Origin: Parelaphostrongylus tenuis
Lineage: Eukaryota; Nematoda; Chromadorea; Rhabditida; Metastrongylidae
NCBI GenBank assembly: GCA_019055375.1
Contig: JAHQIW010000362.1
Span: 1-64,000 of the forward strand
Reading direction: 5' to 3'
DNA length: 64,000 nucleotides
The notes under the pieces were generated by a model. The model worked only from the letters and a program-made list of their open reading frames with translations. It made no database searches and was not told the DNA's origin. Within the stretch, counting starts at the first letter, position 1, and each line of letters starts with the position of its first letter. The translations under genes were made by a program, and so were the position numbers. Positions 11,001 to 20,181 of this stretch are shown here, in pieces.

Positions 11001-14000
11001 ACGCGTGCTAATACCACTAGACCATCACAAATGTCTTGCACATTACTCTACATCATTGGGATAATATAACATCATGCCACCGCTAGAAGCGGTTAAATAG
11101 AAGAGAATTCCGTTTCTAATCCCCAATATCTATAAGCGTGACTGGGTTCAATGTCCATGGCGACTATCTGTGTCATACCGTTGACGGTTTCTTGCTGACA
11201 GTTAGGTGCGCTGTAGCATAAAAAGAGTAGTGTAAAACAGGCGTCGGTGGTGCAAAGGTTACAGCACGCGCCGACGAAGTGGGTGAAATACGGGTTCAAG
11301 TCCCATCTGATGCAAATGTTTTGCACATCATTCCACATCATTGGGCAAAATTCTATTTGTTACTTATATTATTCAAACTCCGTTAAGCGAAACCAGTCTT
11401 CGGAACCATGAATAGCCTAACGCTCTCACAGAGTTGTAACAGGCCTCGTTTAGAAAAGTAGTACTACTACATCGAAAAGCTGCCTAGCGGTAGTTATGAG
11501 CTTGGCGCCATGTTGATTGCTAAATATGTACTGGCCTGCCCTTCCCCTTATGGAGAAGTCGTGGGGCCAACAATTTCATTCAGTAAAGTTTCACACGTCA
11601 AACTCATACTTTCAAGACGTTGGAATGTAAAAGTGTCAAGATATCTGGATGAGAGTGTGGATTTGGCAGTTTGCACCAAATTAATAATGGCTGAGTTGTT
11701 ATCGTACCTGCAGAAGCATCACCATTGTACCGTAGAGTCGACGTGAATTTTCACTTTGCCAGTTCGTTTCGTCACAAAATCGACCACAATAGGGAGTACT
11801 AAAGCAGAAATCCTAGCGTTACTTTGATATCTCTCGAAAAAAAAAATCTCTTGAATCAAAGTATTGCCTAGTTTCTAAATTTAAATAATAAATATTCATG
11901 GGTCCCTATGAGTTAATCGTCTTCATTATAAGATGAAGTTTAAAGAACGTTGCACAGAATAAGGGGAAAATTGAGTCCTGTATTTTGATCACGCATATAA
12001 ACATCGTGGGCTAAGTTACACAGATTTTTTCACGTCTGATGACAATTTATAACGGAAAAAAATAATTGCATTAGCTTTTTGTCAGTATAACTTGAAGCAC
12101 TTATATTGCAAAGCTTTTTGAGCTTCCTATAAAAAACGCAGGCATTGAAGATATTTGGTTTGTTACGCTCCGAAAGTTGACTTATTCGGTTGCCCAAAAG
12201 TGCCCAAAGTGCTAATAGTTCCACATTCTTTACATTAGCAATCAACCCAGCGTTTTTGTAATTTGAAAACCGGCTTTGCTTCAACCACAGCATAACCAAT
12301 CAATCACATGGTTTCCAGTGATTAGGCTGATAAAACGAAATTTATAAAGAAGAATTTATTTGGCTAATGGTTTCAATTAAGAAGCAGACATCAAAATGTT
12401 AGCTGAATAAACATATTTTTACCCTAATATTCGACTGCTTTTTTTAGATCTCGCTCAAAAAAATATAATCTGACAGTGTATTCCTTTTTATGAAAGGTTG
12501 AAAAAGAAATACATTGTCAGATTATACTGTTTGAGCGAGGTCTATGGCAAAACAGGCGCATTTGAAGGCATTATAAGAAATACCAGCCTTGAGCATTGGA
12601 CTGTTAGTCATTGCATTGTCCGGTGATCATGTCACTGGACATGCAGTGATATGTTATCTCTGCCGCGTGTGAAGTGAATTTTCACTTTACACGCTGTAGT
12701 GTATGTTCTCCTCCTAAAGAGATTGGCTCAGACGAAAAAGGATTGTACAAGTGACAACGCTGCAAGGCCAACACACATGTATTGCACTGTCAACTTAGCA
12801 TTATTCGCTTGATTGCCAAAAATTATATCATTGATCTGGGAATGCCGAAGTCAAAGGAATATCGGTTTTCAAACTACTACAGCACTCTGCTTTAGCCTAT
12901 AAAGATATCGACAACTGTAGGATGGTTTGATCGGTAAAAATGAAACACTATCAACGAACAACTGGTGTCACCAACATTCGTCCTGTATATAAGGGCATCG
13001 GCGAGTGAGGTATTTCATTTATAAATGAAAAATTGCTGCTCGAAAAACAATGAAGACGAAAACCATGACAAAGACGAACTACTGTAAAAGACCGACTCGA
13101 ATCATCGACTATGACGAAGACGTCGAAATGTTAACCGAGAAAACTGTTCCTTACAAATTCGAGCCTTAATCAACAAAAAACATATGATTGATCATTCTGG
13201 CTTTACGATGCCGTTGTTTATCTTAGCTCACCTACGCCCTAGTTTTGTCTATACAAGGACTCCAATAAATCAGAAGTCAATCAGCACTCAAAGTCATTTA
13301 TGAAAAAATACCAAAAATCCTCATCAGTACCCAAATTAGTACTTGAAAAGCTACGAAACTGCTGTGGAAGGTGGGTCAGAGGGAAGAAATCGTATGCACA
13401 AATTGCTCTAATCCTCAACATGCGACACTTACTGCTAGATTATGCGAAAAGAAGCATAAAATTACTTCTTTAAGGTGGGAAATCCCTATTTTTCCAGTGT
13501 GGTGCACTCTCTGAACACCGAACACTTCCATAATAGGTTTTTCGAATCTTCAACAATAAATAATTGATAAATGAGTAATAATTTCACGCGATAAATGAAG
13601 TCCAAAAGATTTTCATGTTTTAACGAGGCATATTCTGTGCGGCTAACATTCACAAGTTTTCATGCCATCGAGAAAAACGAAGAATTAGTAGAAAACTATA
13701 TTCTAACGTGCTTAGGGTACTGTGAAATCTTTTCTTTGAGCAAAGTGCTCCTGTGTAAATGAAACAATACAGAAATAGAAGAAGAAATGGACCTGTTTTT
13801 AGGCACGTAGTAGGATCCGTCAACAAGTTCATAGCTGAGCAGATACGGTACATTTATAAGTGCACTAATGAGCCAAATCAATAGCGTAATCGCCAGCGAC
13901 TGGCGTTTCTGAAAAGAAGAATGAATACTTTTGAAAAATGAGAAGGACATTGATTCGTGTCTGAGCTCGTGATTGCGCTCGGTGATTGCGCTCTAAAGCG

Positions 14001-15645
14001 CAATAATAATAGCTGTTTGAAAAAAATAAATTTACGCACCGTCACTGGGGCTAAGGTTGGGTCGATAATGTGAAGATATTTGTCAATTGATATAGCCGTA
14101 AGACTCCAGCTGAAAAATCTCCATTTATAGCGTGTTATAAAAGCAGTGCATGTTATTCGACTATATAGAAAACCATTCCAGTGTTCCTTCAAGTGTTTTC
14201 GAGAGATACTAGAAACATTTTTTCGAGTTTCCTTTCGTCTTCAACACTTTTAGTCATATATCGGAAGTGTTTCGTATGATGATTGCCCAGTCTTTGAACT
14301 CAGTCTACTTTGAAACACCAATAGTCCATCGTTTCGGCTAGGAGTGTTTTTTGGAGGTCGAGATATTACGAGTGGAAAGGGTCGATGCGCTGAAGAGTTA
14401 TTCAGTTTGACAGATTTGGACATTTTCATCCAGATGGTCAACTACGAGAAAAGTCATGCTATACCGGAGCTTCATGAGATATCTGACACCAGTTCCCAGC
14501 CAAAAACAGCTTAGAAAAAGCGTCGTACTAAAATAATTGCACACTTCTCGTTTAAACACGAATGGAATCTACTGAGCAACTTTGGTCACTCACTAATGAT
14601 GTTCCGTTCGTGTCCAATAATGATCAAGGTGACTACACTTGGAAAAGACAGCGGAGCTGCGATAAAATATGACCTTTCAAAAAGTGACGCGCTAATAGCT
14701 ATGATAGCAATATATCAAAGAAAGAGTGGTGGCAAAGCGTTGACTTAGGTGGTGTAGTGGTAGCACGTGCCTCGGTATGGGTGACATGGGTTCGACTTCA
14801 GCCTGAAGTCGTACTCACCACTCAATTCTGTTAGGTTTTATTTGAGATATCATAACCCACGAAGAAGTAGTAAAGACATAAGAAATATTGGGATTATATG
14901 AATAGTTGTTAAAAGTGTACCTGGTCACGAAAACCGAGCACGAATTCGATAATGGCATTATTCGGCACATAGCTGGTCCAAATTCCCACGTTTTTGTGAG
15001 GGCATACCTGAATTCAAAAACTTCAAAGTTAGTATTAGCAATGATTAGTCATTTTACGTTCTGCGTGCATGAATAAAAATGTAGTCTTCTAGTATGATGC
15101 TACTAAACCAACTCCGAAATTATTTCTCCATTCAATTTTCTCTTTCTTCTCCCATTCATTTATTTTTTTCCCTTTTCCTATTACATTCTCAATATGAACC
15201 CAATATATTACATATCTGAACAGAAAAATATACACTTTTCAAAAATTGTTGTACTGTGGACTCGTCGAACACAAAAGTCCTTCAATCATTTCTTCTTGAG
15301 TTTCAGTTAAGCGCTCGCGTGAAAACTATCTATTGCAAACATACAAGCCTACCATGGTGTGACTGGTACAGCAGTTAGCACCAGGAGCAGATCAGTAAGA
15401 ATGAGATTGAGTAAGAAGATATTTCGTGCCGAACGAAGACGTTGATTGTTCGCCATAGCGAACACTACACCGCCATTACCGACCAAGCCAAATATGAACA
15501 GGAGGCTGTAGACCAGTATGAATGCGGACTTCACGCCAATTTTCCTAAAGTGACCCATTCTTGTCACGTTCTTGAATAGTAAGATAAAAATGAGTTCAAG
15601 AAGAGTGATATATTGTGTATTGGAACTAATTGTTGGCTGACTCAT
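7868..15645 (-). CDS. NPR-type neuropeptide G protein-coupled receptor, 8 exons
   Basis: Cell-surface receptor of the rhodopsin class, predicted to bind a short amidated peptide (FLP/sNPF/NPY-like) and signal through a G protein. Exons on the minus strand are 15645-15353, 15007-14921, 14109-14040, 13908-13793, 11798-11708, 10570-10428, 9496-9412 and 8046-7868, giving about 354 residues, a normal length. Visible landmarks: GN at residues 56-57 (TM1), LNLILTD 79-85 (TM2), C112 before TM3 with partner cysteines C193/C197 in loop 2, DKY 136-138, W162 (TM4), FVIP 220-223 (TM5), CWLP 282-285 (TM6), NPVLFFW in TM7. An NVT glycosylation site is at 26-28. Every intron has GT-AG ends. Six junctions keep frame; exon 6 to exon 7 is one base short. 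The first ATG is at 15645, but an additional upstream exon is possible. The ligand is not deducible; the closest C. elegans relatives, from memory, are npr genes of the NPR-4/5/10 type. Confidence 0.88.
8271..8579 (+). other. ATG-initiated 102-codon ORF in receptor intron, doubtful
   Basis: One of the longer ATG-started frames outside transposons. It has one hydrophobic stretch (FFLVIIVLFF) and a Lys-rich tail, and lies antisense to the last receptor intron. No known motif, no Kozak-like context and no splice partners were found. Probably a chance frame in AT-rich DNA. Confidence 0.12.
8710..8925 (-). other. Unrecognised open frame with a possible membrane segment
   Basis: A 71-codon open frame without ATG. 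It contains a hydrophobic stretch (FGCCLGIVVFFAYIIGYY) followed by a polar, Cys-containing tail. It lies just downstream of the exon-like segment at 8953-9031, on the same strand and inside receptor intron 7. It may be a decayed exon; the composition looks protein-like but no family is recognised. Confidence 0.25.
8953..9031 (-). other. Exon-like segment inside receptor intron 7
   Basis: The segment has a strong acceptor (GTTTGCAG|GGCAAC) and a strong donor (GATGC|GTGAGT), and reads NKMKKCRDRLIYEFSYGPL then TYLMR without a stop. It lies in the last intron of the receptor on the same strand but cannot be inserted there without disrupting TM6-TM7. It could be a remnant of another gene. The protein is not recognised; the YGPLxxLxR string faintly resembles the end of DUF418-type membrane proteins, too weak to use as a call. 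Confidence 0.3.
9159..9240. repeat. (GA)n tract in receptor intron 7
   Basis: Purine-only GAGAGA tract with interruptions, followed by AAATAAATAAATAA. It produces low-complexity frames that are not genes. Confidence 0.85.
9412..9496 (-). CDS. NPR-like receptor exon 7 (TM6)
   Basis: Acceptor TTGTTGTAG|GTAAAC. Encodes VNYILIGMVGTFICCWLPL and then TAVNLVKDY; CWLP is the TM6 signature. A stop (TAG) lies just upstream in this frame, which fixes the acceptor. The donor is A|GTCAGT, and its leftover A plus the AG of exon 8 makes a Lys codon. Confidence 0.83.
9567..9815. mobile_element. Fold-back tRNA-like element in receptor intron 6
   Basis: The left half carries a reversed tRNA-like module (GGACACGAACCCGC near 9620, the reverse of a B box). 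The right half carries a forward module (GTGCGGGTTCGAGT near 9757) and the family tail TCAATGTTTTGTGCACCATT. The left outer border, TATAACCGGTTTTAGCGGTA, matches the border of the element at 10695. An A13 run lies in the middle. Confidence 0.6.
10428..10570 (-). CDS. NPR-like receptor exon 6 (TM5, ICL3)
   Basis: Acceptor CGTTTCAG|TTCGTT. Encodes FVIPMSIITYCYFRIL (TM5) and a basic third intracellular loop ending SRKK. The only good donor near the end, GTAATT at 10427, leaves two bases where the next exon needs none: one base is missing in the A5 run just before it. An in-frame alternative donor (GTGAAT after CAACGA, near 10455) would drop eight loop residues. Confidence 0.82.
10695..11100. mobile_element. 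Fold-back element with inverted tRNA-like modules (intron 5)
   Basis: The outer borders ATTTAACCGCTTCTAGCGGT (left) and ACCGCTAGAAGCGGTTAAAT (right) are reverse complements, and the inverted similarity extends inward through TATA(A)T...CCCA(T/A)TG. Inside are a reversed module (GGGACTTGAACCCGC, 10788-10802), a forward module (GGGTTCAAGTCCCGC, near 10905) and a third reversed unit (GGGTTCGAACCCGC near 10969). T-arm hairpins are intact but acceptor stems do not pair, so these are tRNA-derived, not tRNA genes. Confidence 0.65.
11110..11355 (+). repeat. tRNA-derived SINE copy (fold-back family module)
   Basis: Contains GTCGGTGGTGCAAAGGTTAC (A-box region), GGGTTCAAGTCCCATCTGAT (B-box region) and the tail AAATGTTTTGCACATCATTC. 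It parallels 47755-47930 closely along its length, including the upstream TGTAGC(A/G)TAAAAA. Confidence 0.6.
11708..11798 (-). CDS. NPR-like receptor exon 5 (ECL2 cysteines)
   Basis: This exon is too short to stand out as an open frame. Acceptor CTGCTTTAG|T; it encodes TPYCGRFCDETNWQSE and then SRRLYGTMVMLLQ. The two cysteines are those expected in extracellular loop 2. The donor is CAG|GTACGA, phase 0. Confidence 0.85.
12446..12543. mobile_element. Palindromic MITE (98 bp)
   Basis: The left arm (12446-12489, AGATCTCGCTCAAA...) and right arm (12501-12543, ...TTTGAGCGAGGTCT) are reverse complements with only a few mismatches around an 11-base loop. The shared core is ATAATCTGACA. It has no coding capacity and lies in receptor intron 4. 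Confidence 0.7.
12665..12694. repeat. Short hairpin
   Basis: GCGTGTGAAGTGA and TCACTTTACACGC pair with one mismatch around an ATTT loop. Confidence 0.6.
13035..13195 (+). repeat. Dispersed repeat end, GACGTCGAAA...ACATATGA type
   Basis: ACGAAGACGTCGAAATGTTA is followed by CTTAATCAACAAAAAACATA. The second block recurs at 42407-42435 (CTTAATCAACTCAATTAAC then AAAAAACATATGA), and the first block recurs on the minus strand near 41647-41665. It looks like a shared 3' end of an unidentified retroelement. Confidence 0.45.
13365..13455 (+). pseudogene. Possible Tc1/mariner helix-turn-helix remnant
   Basis: One frame reads KKSYAQIALILNM, which resembles the GKSxxEIAxxLN helix of Tc1/mariner DNA-binding domains. 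No catalytic part follows. Weak. Confidence 0.2.
13793..13908 (-). CDS. NPR-like receptor exon 4 (TM4, start of ECL2)
   Basis: Acceptor TTTTCAG|AAACGC, phase 0. The exon encodes KRQSLAITLLIW and the rest of TM4, then YLLSYELVDGSYYVPKN. The donor AG|GTCCAT is weak, but the phase fits exon 5 exactly and creates an NST sequon across the junction. Confidence 0.82.
14040..14109 (-). CDS. NPR-like receptor exon 3 (TM3 end, DKY, ICL2)
   Basis: The acceptor TTTTTCAG|C completes a Ser codon. The exon encodes SLTAISIDKYLHIIDPT, the DRY-type G-protein motif with Lys in place of Arg. It ends in phase 0 at ACG|GTGCGT. Confidence 0.85.
14738..14900 (+). repeat. tRNA-derived SINE, family with ATATCATAAC tail
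   Basis: A-box-like GGTGGTGTAGTGGTAGCACG and B-box-like GGGTTCGACTTC are followed by a tail with CTCACCACTCAATT and GAGATATCATAACCCAC. The same order is found at 20182-20320 and 53347-53490. It lies in receptor intron 2. Confidence 0.6.
14921..15007 (-). CDS. NPR-like receptor exon 2 (ECL1, TM3)
   Basis: The acceptor GAATTCAG|G completes the Trp codon from exon 1. The exon reads into a TWEFGPAMC motif that carries the conserved TM3 cysteine, then TM3. The donor is AG|GTACAC. Confidence 0.85.
15121..15185. repeat. Pyrimidine-rich tract in receptor intron 1
   Basis: TC-rich stretch with runs such as TCTCTTTCTTCTCCC. It is not close enough to the 15007 acceptor to be its polypyrimidine tract. 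Confidence 0.5.
15353..15645 (-). CDS. NPR-like receptor exon 1 (N-terminus, TM1, TM2)
   Basis: Encodes residues 1-98 from ATG at 15645. TM1 is about residues 38-65 and contains GN; a basic loop (NNQRLRSARN) follows, then TM2 with LNLILTD. The donor is TG|GTAGGC at 15353/15352, leaving two bases of the Trp codon. The N-terminus has a hydrophobic patch (about 12-24) and an NVT sequon. Whether an upstream 5' exon exists cannot be seen. Confidence 0.85.
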
Positions 15646-16540
15646 AATTATTAAATTGCGACTCTTTTGTTGTTCGATGTCGTTGACAGTGCGCTTTCAC
15701 AACTGAAGTTCTGAGAAGAACAGTAAGGCTAACGAAGATTTTGTTAAGTACGATAAGAAACTCGACGCTACACTGTTGGCTTGAAGTCACTGATTAGTCA
15801 TTACTTCCTGCTCTAACGTTATATTTTTGTATTGTTCGATACAATGTACAATAACCTTGTTTGAATATCAAAACTTATGCCTCTGTCAAAAACGAGGTCT
15901 CGACTATCGCAGGAAGGTTTAGTTAGACTGACACCATGGATTTACATACAACATTTTAAAAATGGACTAATGAAGAATCATTCATGCTTCTCATGCCAAA
16001 TACGGCGACTCCAAAGATTAGTGGGTGTTTTCACGTCAGCAACACTAATAGAAAGGGCAGGGATAATGACCTCAGACTTTATCAGTTTTTGATGCGTTTC
16101 TTATGCATTCCATTTCTTTGGTAGAGTTTCTCCAGTGTCAAAAAAAAAATCAACCCATCATTTAAGTGTTCAGCTTGGAAGGCCTCTCTACCCATAGCGC
16201 TAGTTTTGTCTCATTTCTGCCAACGAAAAATTGAGTAAAGTGCACTATTTGAAAGGACTAAGCGGATTTCGTGGCACACAACAAAGACCGATAGAAATTA
16301 TACTTTTTATAAACTTTTAGTAAATAGGTATCAGAAGACTTAGTACAGATGATCTCTTACAGGAGAAGATTTCCTGACGATGGTCCAGCATCCCAAAGCT
16401 CAGTTTCACCAAGATAGTATGTTATTAAAATTATTGTATGGCAAGAATCATAACGTGTCAACCATAATTCAAAGCTAGAATTTCAAACAATAACGTTTTT
16501 TGAAATTTTGACTTAAAATCACATTGTGTGCCGAACCCTG
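15646..16540. other. Upstream of receptor exon 1; nothing recognised
   Basis: Presumed 5' flank or 5' intron of the receptor. No TATA-like element or trans-splice site is distinctive enough to call. Confidence 0.35.
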
Positions 16541-16562
16541 CTCAAAATTTCTTGCATTCAAC

Positions 16563-16784
16563 TCATTCTTTTCGCCTCCCCATCCACCACAAAAAACTGC
16601 CAGGCGGAGTCAATGTATATTGAAATTCTGGAACAGTCGTGATAGGTCGTTCCCGAAGTTTCACTACGGGTATATCTGCTTCTGTGAGACTTTCCCATAT
16701 AGGTTTAACATCATTTTTCCAATTACGATGTGAGAAAATTTGTTTCGCTCCGAATGGGGTCAACTCGAGGGTTTGCGCTCAATG
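16563..16784 (-). other. Unrecognised coding-like open frame upstream of the receptor
   Basis: An open frame without ATG, about 0.9 kb upstream of receptor exon 1 on the same strand. Its middle reads like ordinary protein (for example KNDVKPIWESLTEADIPVV then KLRERPITT). No classical acceptor precedes it; a weak donor (A|GTTTTT) could end it near codon 62. It could be an exon of a neighbouring gene or a gene relic. No family is recognised. Confidence 0.25.
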
Positions 16785-16799
16785 AATCGTATCACATCC

Positions 16800-17560
16800 T
16801 TCGCGTCCCATGATACATTCATTCGGCAAAATAATTATTCAATTATTTTGGAATTTCGAAATTAGCTTGAAAAATTTTTACGTAATTTTATATTCTCTAA
16901 GAAACACACTGAGGTGAACGATCTCGCCTTCAACATCGTCAACAACCTAGCCCTTTCCACCAAATGATTGATTATATCTTGGTATCGAGGTCGAGAAAGC
17001 TCACTGATAAAATATGCGGCTGCCAATCAGATAAAATCGATCAATATTCCTAGAATTGATTGGATATAGAAGACAATTTTCTTCATGTTAAGGAATCATC
17101 AACGAGATATTTCAAAAACTGCACCGTTTTGTTAGCATTTCAAAGCAAACTCTCGCTATTGTTGCCTACATACAAAGAAACTTGAGCTTTCAAGTTGTTT
17201 ACTCCTAAAAAAACCGAAAAACTCTCAACAATAGATAATAGAAAACGTCCAATACAAGAAGAGGTTGGTCATACGCCGATAAAATGTGTTAGCTTCACTA
17301 TTTACGTACATTCTGTTTAGAAAACCATACCAACATCAAATAATGGTCAATTTGTTTTAGTAAAGCTGATTTCTGGCTTTGAGTTTAGGCGAAGAAACTG
17401 ATAAGGTGTGAAGTGCTTGTCATTGATCAGTTGTTCATGAAAGCGCCGAGAACTGTATATCATTTATGGAGATGAATGATAATTTTCTCCTCTATATCAA
17501 TGGCATTTAGTAGCCCATCGATGTATCAGATCTAAACCTTTGTCCTATCAAATAAATCCG
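16800..17560. other. No supported gene
   Basis: AT-rich with short frames only. No repeat was recognised. Confidence 0.35.
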
Positions 17561-17577
17561 AGCAGTATCAATTCGAC

Positions 17578-17695
17578 GGCCGCGAGAAATGGGAGGCATT
17601 GGGGAATCGAGGCGCGGCATCGAGCCAGCGGCCGATTCTCTGTATGTGTTGTCGGGGATCTCTGAGCATTGTGCTATCGCTCCCATAAAAAGTTA
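17578..17695 (-). repeat. tRNA-like repeat
   Basis: On the minus strand, GGGAGCGATAGCACAATGCT followed about 40 bases later by GCTCGATGCCGCGCC resembles an A-box/B-box pair. The stems do not close as a tRNA. Confidence 0.35.
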
Positions 17696-17819
17696 CAAAA
17701 AAGGAAAGAAAGTCATACACGTTAGCTTCATAAAATACTTAACACTTTCCAAAAAATTCGGTTTAGTTGGACTTAGATCAAATGAGAGTATCAAAAAGTA
17801 GCTTTATCAATTATGCCGA

Positions 17820-18830
17820 AGTTAATTGCAAGCTGTCATGCTATCCTTCCTAGTATCGATTTAAGCAGAATCAATATTTCTAACTTAATTACCGATTATT
17901 AACTTGGCGTCTTCTTGGAAATTTGTACTCAGCATTTGATAGAGTCACCCAATTTTGCAATAAGAAAACCAACAAAGTCGTCATTTGGTTTTTGATGTGT
18001 TGTCAAAATTATACACGAATTCTGTGTCTAACACATATTCATGTGCAAAAACAAGATTTTTCTAATCAACAAATCACTGAATTTTCAAATTTGTCCGTAT
18101 TTGCATACTGCATGCGGTTTTAAGCGATTTCAATAATTGTTAACCGAACATGAACGCTGAGATTGAAAAATTTCTTTTATATGATAAATTTTTTTTAATG
18201 AGATAGTGGAATGCAGTGGTTAGTGGTTCTGTGCAATATATAGCTTAGTTGCTTCAAATTTCACACAATATACCAACAAAGGCCTCATTCCTTGAGGTTT
18301 AACAACTTGACACCAAACTTCATCGTGGGGATTTAAATTCTTGGTGCATTCCCAAAGATATTGTAATATAGTCAGTATGAGTTTGTGAATGTGGAATGTG
18401 AAGCATGTGAATGAAGGCGAATGTTCGTTGCTCCCCCAAAGAGAAAAAATGGACGCCAAACGTTTCATTCTCCATCATTATCGGAGCACTAAAAACTCCC
18501 TCAGATAATAGGCTCAATCTTTTTCCACGCAAGGTTGGACAAATTTGCCACCAACAAAATTGGCAACTGGGATATCGAAGATGATTGCTTTAGCATATAC
18601 ATCAAATGTGTACATCAAAAACGACGAACTCAGATAGTAATTTATTCAAATAAATTTTTTAAATGTTGATTTTCTCAACAGCTGATAACATTATAGCACA
18701 AAGAATGCGGTTCTCTCCCGTTATATAAGAACAATTGAAGAAACGATCCCTTCGCTGCACAAAGACTTTCTATTGTACTTCTAGCGGCTTCTCGAAAGCT
18801 TGAATCTCTGGCTACTGCGCTAAGAAAGCG
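17820..18830. other. No supported gene
   Basis: Only short frames. The two overlapping minus-strand frames at 18220-18532 show no motif and are probably chance. Confidence 0.35.
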
Positions 18831-18839
18831 TTTTTTTTA

Positions 18840-19440
18840 AAAAGGCCTTCTTTTTAACGCTGTAACAGAAAGAAAACATCTGAGGTCTATACACGCGTGT
18901 TCTCGCAAGACGGAACTCTTCTTTTAGACTGTTAATATCCATTCTATAGCGCACGTTTCTGCGATTCCAACGCTGTACTTATTTTTTCGAAAGATCATTT
19001 CATTGCAGTGTAGCAGGGAAAATAAGATCAAGTTTTACGTCTTCAAAGCGCATATTTACCGGGTAATTCACAGTCGGGTGTATGGCTGCAGTAGACTCGA
19101 TGCAGCGGTCCGCCACTGTTCGATCGAAATACGTCGGCGTGTCACAAGTAAGGTGCGATTTTTGTCATTCGATTGGCTACTTTTTCTCCACTTTGAAAGA
19201 AACTCCAGATCAAATATTTACTCTGATACTTCGAGATTTCCCTGCGAATTAGTGGTTAAAACAAGCGGGGGATGCAAAACATAATCTGATTTTGAATGTT
19301 GCTGCCTTATTAAAGGGGTCTTTTCAAAAAAAGAAGCACGTACGGCAGTCGCCAGAGATTGAAGTTTTCTGATAATTACTGACAGCTTCTTGTCCAGAGA
19401 GAATGGTTGTTTCCTTATTCGTTCCCGGATCACGAAGTGA
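18840..19440 (+). repeat. Dispersed repeat, copy 1 (partner at 50.97-51.61 kb)
   Basis: Blocks shared in the same order with 50970-51610: TAACGCTGTAACAGAAAGA; an acacgcg-type segment ending TCTCG(A/C)AAG; CAGTGTAGCAGGGAAAATAA; an AAAAA(A/G)...CACGTACGGCAGT...CCAG block; and TTCTTGTCCAG near the end. The shared length is about 600 bases with divergence and indels. Neither copy has a long open frame. Family unknown. Confidence 0.55.
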
Positions 19441-20021
19441 AATCAAAATCCTAATGATCAGGTGGAAATACCATAAATAAAAAACAAGCATCAGTAATGT
19501 TGATAAAACTCACGTTGTTACATCATTAAGACCTTCACTTTTAATGGCATCAGCAATAAGAATACATGTGCCGTTGGCCTTCATCCATCCACAAATCCAG
19601 AAAATTTCCCAAATGAAGATAAATTTTACTTACAGGCTTCACATAAATGGCCGCATGTGATGCGCCAGGATGTATTGATACCTTTCTGAAATATGTGCTA
19701 ATGAATCAAATGTTGAATGTTGTTGACAAAAATTATCGACGCCGTCACTACCGGGTGAAAAAACCAGCTGTTCTTAATTGATTTCATACGTGCGTTATGA
19801 GGAAGTTATTCCATAACAATAAAACACGTATCCGATAACAATTTTTTGTATCGTCTACAGATTTGACAATCAAGATTGTAGTGTTCTGCCATTACGGTAA
19901 ATAGTCGACGTTGCGGTAAAGCGATACGGTAAGGAGCGAATAGAAGTGATTTGTAAAATTGAAATGATACACATGAACATTTATCAGAAATTCATGAATG
20001 CGGAGAGGCATATAAAACTCT

Positions 20022-20105
20022 GAACCCTCGGCACGAGTCGAACACATGTTCACCTATAACAGAGCGCGTTCTACCACTACACCATTGAGACCATAGCTTT
20101 GCTAT
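20022..20105 (-). repeat. tRNA-like repeat with intact A and B boxes
   Basis: The minus strand reads CTCAATGGTGTAGTGGTAGA and then TGTTCGACTCGTGCC. A- and B-box spacing is tRNA-like, but the ends (GGTCTCA and GCCGAGGG) do not pair, so it is a SINE head, not a tRNA gene. Confidence 0.5.
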
Positions 20106-20181
20106 CAGTCTTCTTGTGATGCAATGTTCCAAGCTGTCGATAATCAACAGCCAACAGGCTTGGAAAGAGTAATGGAACAGC

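Larger units (their letters stand above)
11860..13100. other. Receptor intron 4 interior; hairpins, no gene
   Basis: Apart from the MITE at 12446-12543 and the hairpin at 12665-12694, no coding or tRNA-like signal was recognised. Confidence 0.4.

Noticed and set aside
10961..11035. Possible genuine tRNA gene on the minus strand
   Set aside because: A and B boxes are good, but the acceptor stem does not pair and the anticodon arm is irregular; it lies within the fold-back repeat family.
13100..13125. Hammerhead core at ACGAAGACGTCGAAA
   Set aside because: GACGTC leaves no loop for stem II and the CTGATGA box is absent; kept only as a shared repeat end.
13696..13792. Read-through of receptor exon 4 past 13793
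   Set aside because: The downstream frame lacks the loop-2 cysteines and TM5; splicing at AG|GTCCAT joins exon 5 in phase and supplies them.
20022..20105. Possible genuine tRNA gene on the minus strand
   Set aside because: Ends GGTCTCA and GCCGAGGG are not complementary; treated as a SINE head.
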